A stretch of 64,000 nucleotides of DNA from Zhengitettix transpicula (taxonomy: Eukaryota > Arthropoda > Insecta > Orthoptera > Tetrigidae), in assembly GCA_037074705.1 (NCBI GenBank), contig CM073592.1, positions 51,010,129-51,074,128 on the forward strand, read 5' to 3'. The translations under genes were made by a program, and so were the position numbers. The stretch's first letter is position 1, and each line of letters opens with the position of its first letter. The notes beneath the pieces were generated by a model. The model saw only the letters and a list, made by a program, of their open reading frames with translations. It did no database searches and was not told the DNA's origin. Shown one piece after another: positions 59,253 to 64,000 of the stretch.

Positions 59253-62200
59253 CTGAAAACATTACATCATAATTGACACTATAAACGAGAACTTTATAAT
59301 CTTGATCTTTATTTGAATGAAGGGTTTGGAAAGAATGTCAGACAAATAATGTGAAAATAAGTTAAAATAAACGTTCGTTGTGGAAGTGTTATAAATTATA
59401 TTAAAAATATTTTTTATGTTAGATATATTATTATTATTCCGCATATGAACTGAGTCTGTGCTGCGGCTGACAGATTAAAAAATAAATCAATGTAGTTCTT
59501 CAGAATTTTATTTTCTTCCTGTTATCTTCCCTCTTTATGAGGATTGCTGTTTACTGATGATCTAGGAACAGCTAGAAGCTGGTGACTGACTAATAAATGA
59601 ACGTAACATTTTAACTGATTTGATAAATAAATTGCTGTTGAATGGTAAGAAGGTTCACTATATTTCTTAAATTTTTTTTAGATACTTCAATCTTATTTAT
59701 TTTTTTAATCTCGAAAAACATGTAAAATTTATTTCTGATAGTAAAATGTTTACTCACATAGAGATCCTTGAGATAAAAAGTCATTTAAACGCAAATACTT
59801 TTATTTACCGAATAATATTTAAAAGAAAAAAGCATAGAAATTAAAATGTTGTTTTTTTATTTGCTAATTGAGTTAAGAGCCGCATTTAAGACTTTTACTT
59901 TAATTTGACGCTGATTTTTTTGCAAAATAAATAAGTGAACTTTCAAACCTATTGAAAATCAAAATGACACAACTACCTAACGCTAAAAATGTTAAATGAT
60001 GTATTTAATGTAATAGACAAAGTATATGGAAGAAATAATTGCGTTCTCTACGAACCCGATTACTGGTCCGCAGAACACGTTCCAACATGGCCGCAGGGTC
60101 AGCGAGCGTCCACAGATCTCATGGCAAACGCCAGTGGCGATCTGCACACGGGCACCGCAAGCAGTGGCTTATCTGTAACCCCAAAGTTCTGGAGATTGCG
60201 CGATAATTTTCGCATATTGAATCGCTACGTCCGGAATTACCGTCCAGTTTATCCTGTTCTTTGAACAGCAAGTAAAAAACCGGAGATAGCGTGATCTTGA
60301 TCGAAAAAAAAAGGTCCACGTAATATGATGAGCTTGATTGAAAGCATTTCTTCTGCTCTCGGATTGGGCAATATTTTATACAATGGCTTCATGCCCCCTA
60401 TCTTATAATTATAACATATTATATCTGAAATACATCAATATTTTTCAATAATACTTACCAGCTCGTATCATGTTACTGAAAAGGAGGTTAAAGGAAAAAT
60501 AAATAATAACTGGTACACAAGGCCACATTAATATAACACTGTGCGTGTGTTTAGATGTGTTTCATATTGCATTGGAAGGGTTTTTTTTTTCTCGAAATGT
60601 TGAGATCTGAGAGTAAATTAATTTCACTGTGACCGTCTATTCGCATTCTGTTCATAAATTTACGAACAATCTGATGAATGGTCAACAAACTCACTACTTT
60701 TAATTATTTTGAAGTGAAAATAAATACCTTATAATTTGGTTTTCCTGGGTGGTGTACCTATTACTTCGTCCATGTGTTGTCTATTTCTCTTAAACCCGAC
60801 TTGCAGCCTTCCTGACGCTGATATTCACAGAAATTAACACTTTCAGAAGTGGAACTCAACATTTTGAACTGGTAAAAATTTCATTCATCGAAATTATACA
60901 TTAAAAAACTCTTATTACTATTAACATGTTATATGAAAATATTGCGAAACTAAATACGTGTTATTAGTTAAATGATTCATAAGAAAAACTAAAAGGCTCT
61001 TGATCTTAAAAAAAAGTCGTACTTCTCCTGAAATTTAAAATTCCTAGAAATCCCATGTTATTATGTAAAAATAACTGTCGTTACAACTATAGACAGAAAT
61101 ATTAATTAGAATCCATAAAAATACTTAAGATAATTTTTTATTTGTATTAGGGTCAATTTCTATTTTAATTCAACATATTAAAATGTATTCCATTCAAATA
61201 AATAATGAAAATGCCATTGCATGTATGAATTATAGACTAAAAATCAATAAATGTTACAATAAATATTCTGGAGACATTACTATTATTAATTTTTTCTTAG
61301 GACATGCCTTGAATAAATTTATAACAAAATGTTTATCTTAGTGCAGTTTTAATTAAAACTTATTTACTAACATTTGTCGAAAGAATTTGCGTATAATAAT
61401 TTGATTTTAACGGTTATAGTTTAAAGTTTAATTTTCCAAATTAATTGACTCTGAATTACCTCGTGGAATCAATTGAACATATCAAGGTAAATTATTGCCA
61501 AAACAATTATAATTGATTAATAAAATGAATTAGCAGACGTAATAATAAATAAATTATATTAAGTGTGGCAAATAAGTTATAAACAATTTTATTAAATTGA
61601 TTGTATTTCATAATACAAAATTTACAATGAACGTTTTACTAAAATACGCAACGTATCTTCTGCAAATGTTGGGACGTCTTCAGGTGTTATAAAAATCACA
61701 TTAAAAATTAATAGTTAGAAATATTAAAAAATTGTTTAGAGTAAAGATTAAATTTGCAAACGAATTATAAATCTTAGAACCACTGCTATAACTTACATTT
61801 AAATGTGATCAATTCAAAATCAAAAAGGTAGCTAAAACAAAATTTGTAATTAGCTTTGTGGATTTCGTCACCTGTTTTGTGTGTTTTTACAGCTATTGCA
61901 TTTCTTGTAACACCTGGCGACAGCAACAAGGATTGCAGAAAAATTCTGTAGTATTTATTTAGAACTTATTTATGCCTGCAGTTGTCTACTTATTTATCTT
62001 ATTATTTTTAATGTAGTTCGAAATTTCCAATAAATCCCAAGAATTTTGAGGACATATTATTAAAAATAAATATTTGAAACGCAATAAAACCTAATAAAAT
62101 ATTATATTCAATACTTTAATTTCAATAAAGTTTACCGAGTGTAACAAATTTTCCGGCTTTAAATTTAAAATAACCAACAAATAAAGGAACAATAAAACTA

Positions 62201-63582
62201 ATAATTGCATAAATTTATTATTTTACATGATCAGTCTAATGAAGAGAGAAGAATGCTGCTGTGAACCATTTACATTAAATTTATCTGTGAACTACCTCTT
62301 TCATTAGGGGTCGACGGATGTTCATTTAGAGCAATTAAAATAGTACACAACATTTTTAAGTATTCGTCATTCAGAGATTTTTCTCAACTTGGTCTTAAAA
62401 TAAAATACATTATTTATAGTTCTGTTTTAGTACGAAAATGCTCATAAAATATGGCCTATAGAAATAAAATTAGAAAAATAAATATGTTTTAGTTAAAATG
62501 TATTAACTCAGATTTTATTATTTCAATGTTACATTTTTGTTTTGTTTATAAATCATATTTTAATGCTGAACAAAAATGTCCTTCGATTTCCCTTGGCAAA
62601 ACATTTCGCATTGTTCTTTACCGTCGAATCTAAAATATGAATGATTAATTAGAACAACAGGAAGTAAGTTAAATAATCTTAAGTTAAATAATCTTTAAAT
62701 GATTCCATTGCTTTAGAGGTGCAAAATTTGCTTCAGCCAAATTTTCATGATTTTTTTCCATGTCGTATCGCCTAGTAAATATGTGCAGGCGGTTTAAAAT
62801 GGTGAAGCATGATGTCAAATGGAAATTTAAAGAAATTTATTTCAGTAACTGGTTTAGTGTGAGAATCTTAATTTATTTTTAATTAAATACCTAAATATGA
62901 AGTACTTTGCATTTTCATACCATTATAATAGCATACGCATTACATATATAATATTAATTCAGTAATTTGCATAATGAAACAGCAATAATTTGCTTGTTAT
63001 TTTTTTGAACTTATAATGATTCTGCGAACTGTAGTGTTCATTACACGAGGTTGAGTGAGAAAATCGGAGGGAAATCAGTAGTTGGTCCAATTTGAATACT
63101 AAGTGACACAAAATTGCAGGAAAATAGAAAAGTAGTTTATCTCAAAGTTTTAAGAATAGAACAATGAAAGAATAGCGAGACTAGCAAAAAAACTATTGAA
63201 AATATAAATAGAATTATTTAAAGAAAGGATAGCGGGGAAGTGTTCGCTCCCATAAACGCTTCTATAATGACATATACAGATATAAGTCCTTGATGATTGA
63301 GATAATTAATAAATGCAGAATAGTACTACTTCTTAATCCTCTCAGTTATGTAATGTATTTAATGAAATAGTTACTAGACTTTGGGACGTATCCTTTGTAA
63401 GAGAATCTGCTATAGAAACATTGTGTAATGAATCAGGAACTCGGGTTGCAAACCAAAGAGAATATTATTAAGATGTTAACGCTCATTTAAAATGTCTTAT
63501 ATTCGTAAATGAACCATTTATATGCATCATTTTGGGGCATATATACTAGAGTGCACTTAATAATTTCAATATAATAATGTAA
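59253..63582. other. AT-rich DNA upstream of the second GPCR
   Basis: A GC-richer patch at 60040-60290 could hold an upstream exon or promoter of the GPCR (minus), but no ATG that joins in frame is seen. At 61905-61990 lies a relative of the fold-back arm at 27690. No other feature recognised. Confidence 0.35.
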
Positions 63583-63743
63583 TCAGTGCCTGTTGTAGTT
63601 TCCGCCACAGCCACCATACGTGAAATTTTTACACTCTGCAAGACGTGCGTCATAGTAATACATTTCCATATGGTCATTGCATTGTCCTCGATCTGGACTT
63701 TCATTACAATAACCTGGTTTTCCTAAAGGAGAAGCCATATGAC
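63583..63743 (-). CDS. Kunitz/BPTI domain exon, partial
   Basis: On minus an acceptor (CCTATTAACAG, exon edge 63743) opens a frame GHMASPLGKPGYCNESPDRG..., containing C1-x8-C2-x15-C3-x7-C4 with YGGCGGNYN, the exact Kunitz spacing. After NYNR the frame meets a stop (63583-63585), and the fifth and sixth cysteines are absent. They could lie on another exon if a GC donor (AACAG|GCACTG, edge 63590) is used, or the domain is truncated. The residue after C2, the P1 position, is Asn, not the Lys or Arg of trypsin inhibitors. Such domains occur in secreted protease inhibitors and extracellular matrix proteins such as papilin; which one is undetermined. Confidence 0.7.
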
Positions 63744-64000
63744 CTGTTAATAGGAAAAACGAGTTAGTGAAATCCACTGAATAGGGCTGTAACAATTTAT
63801 CATCTTATTTATATTATTCTTACAGAATATGTTTTTTTTATTTAACACATGTAACAATGACCATATTAAAATTTAATTTATTATTCAATGTTAACTATGA
63901 GAATGTTGGAATATCACAACTTCATTTCTTATTGTTTACTTTGATCTAGTGTTACAGGATTCAGTATCATAGTTTAAAGTGAATAAAATTTCAGGATTAA
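63744..64000. other. AT-rich flank of the Kunitz exon
   Basis: Probably intron of the Kunitz gene on minus; nothing else is seen before the window edge. Confidence 0.4.

Noticed and set aside
1..64000. CRISPR arrays, operons and bacterial-type signals
   Set aside because: Spliced genes and tRNA structure are eukaryotic; no array of spaced identical repeats was seen.

Overview
The window looks like nuclear DNA of an insect or other arthropod. It is strongly AT-rich, with multi-exon genes, GT-AG introns, many simple (TA)n tracts and abundant transposons. The genes (two SmydA-type SET/MYND proteins, two class A GPCRs, a C2H2 zinc-finger protein and a Kunitz exon) are arthropod-like. I cannot name the species; a large repeat-rich genome such as a cockroach, termite or similar is an inference only.

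Layout. 1-545 (+): last coding exon of a C2H2 zinc-finger gene entering from the left. 546-8870: intergenic, with repeats, a 230-bp fold-back element and a tRNA-headed SINE candidate. 8874-12729 (+): a complete or nearly complete six-exon class A GPCR. 13316-16337 (-): SmydA-8-like gene A in three coding exons, convergent with the GPCR; a likely TATA promoter and noncoding exon lie at 17131-17382 inside an inverted-repeat element. 18926-19009 (-): tRNA-Leu(CAG). 19380-33290: mostly repeats and AT-rich DNA. 33293-50072 (+): SmydA-8-like gene B in one noncoding and seven coding exons. Its introns hold a second, identical tRNA-Leu(CAG), a Helitron nested in a palindromic insertion, a fold-back element, a nearly intact mariner and LINE-like tails. 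50073-54121: repeats. 54122-59252 (-): a second class A GPCR in at least six exons, with one GC-AG intron. 63583-63743 (-): an exon with the first two thirds of a Kunitz domain.

How it fits together. The two SmydA-8-like genes are head-to-head paralogues about 16 kb apart promoter to promoter, each with a TATA-type promoter, a 5' noncoding exon and a splice acceptor 0-4 nt before the ATG. They share no visible intron position. Two identical tRNA-Leu(CAG) genes lie in opposite orientation, one beside each paralogue, each with a TGACGTCA palindrome less than 100 bp upstream. The two flanking GPCRs both carry Arg at the usual toggle-switch tryptophan of TM6. At least seven copies of one LINE-like 3' tail, several fold-back elements, a mariner and a Helitron make up much of the remaining DNA.
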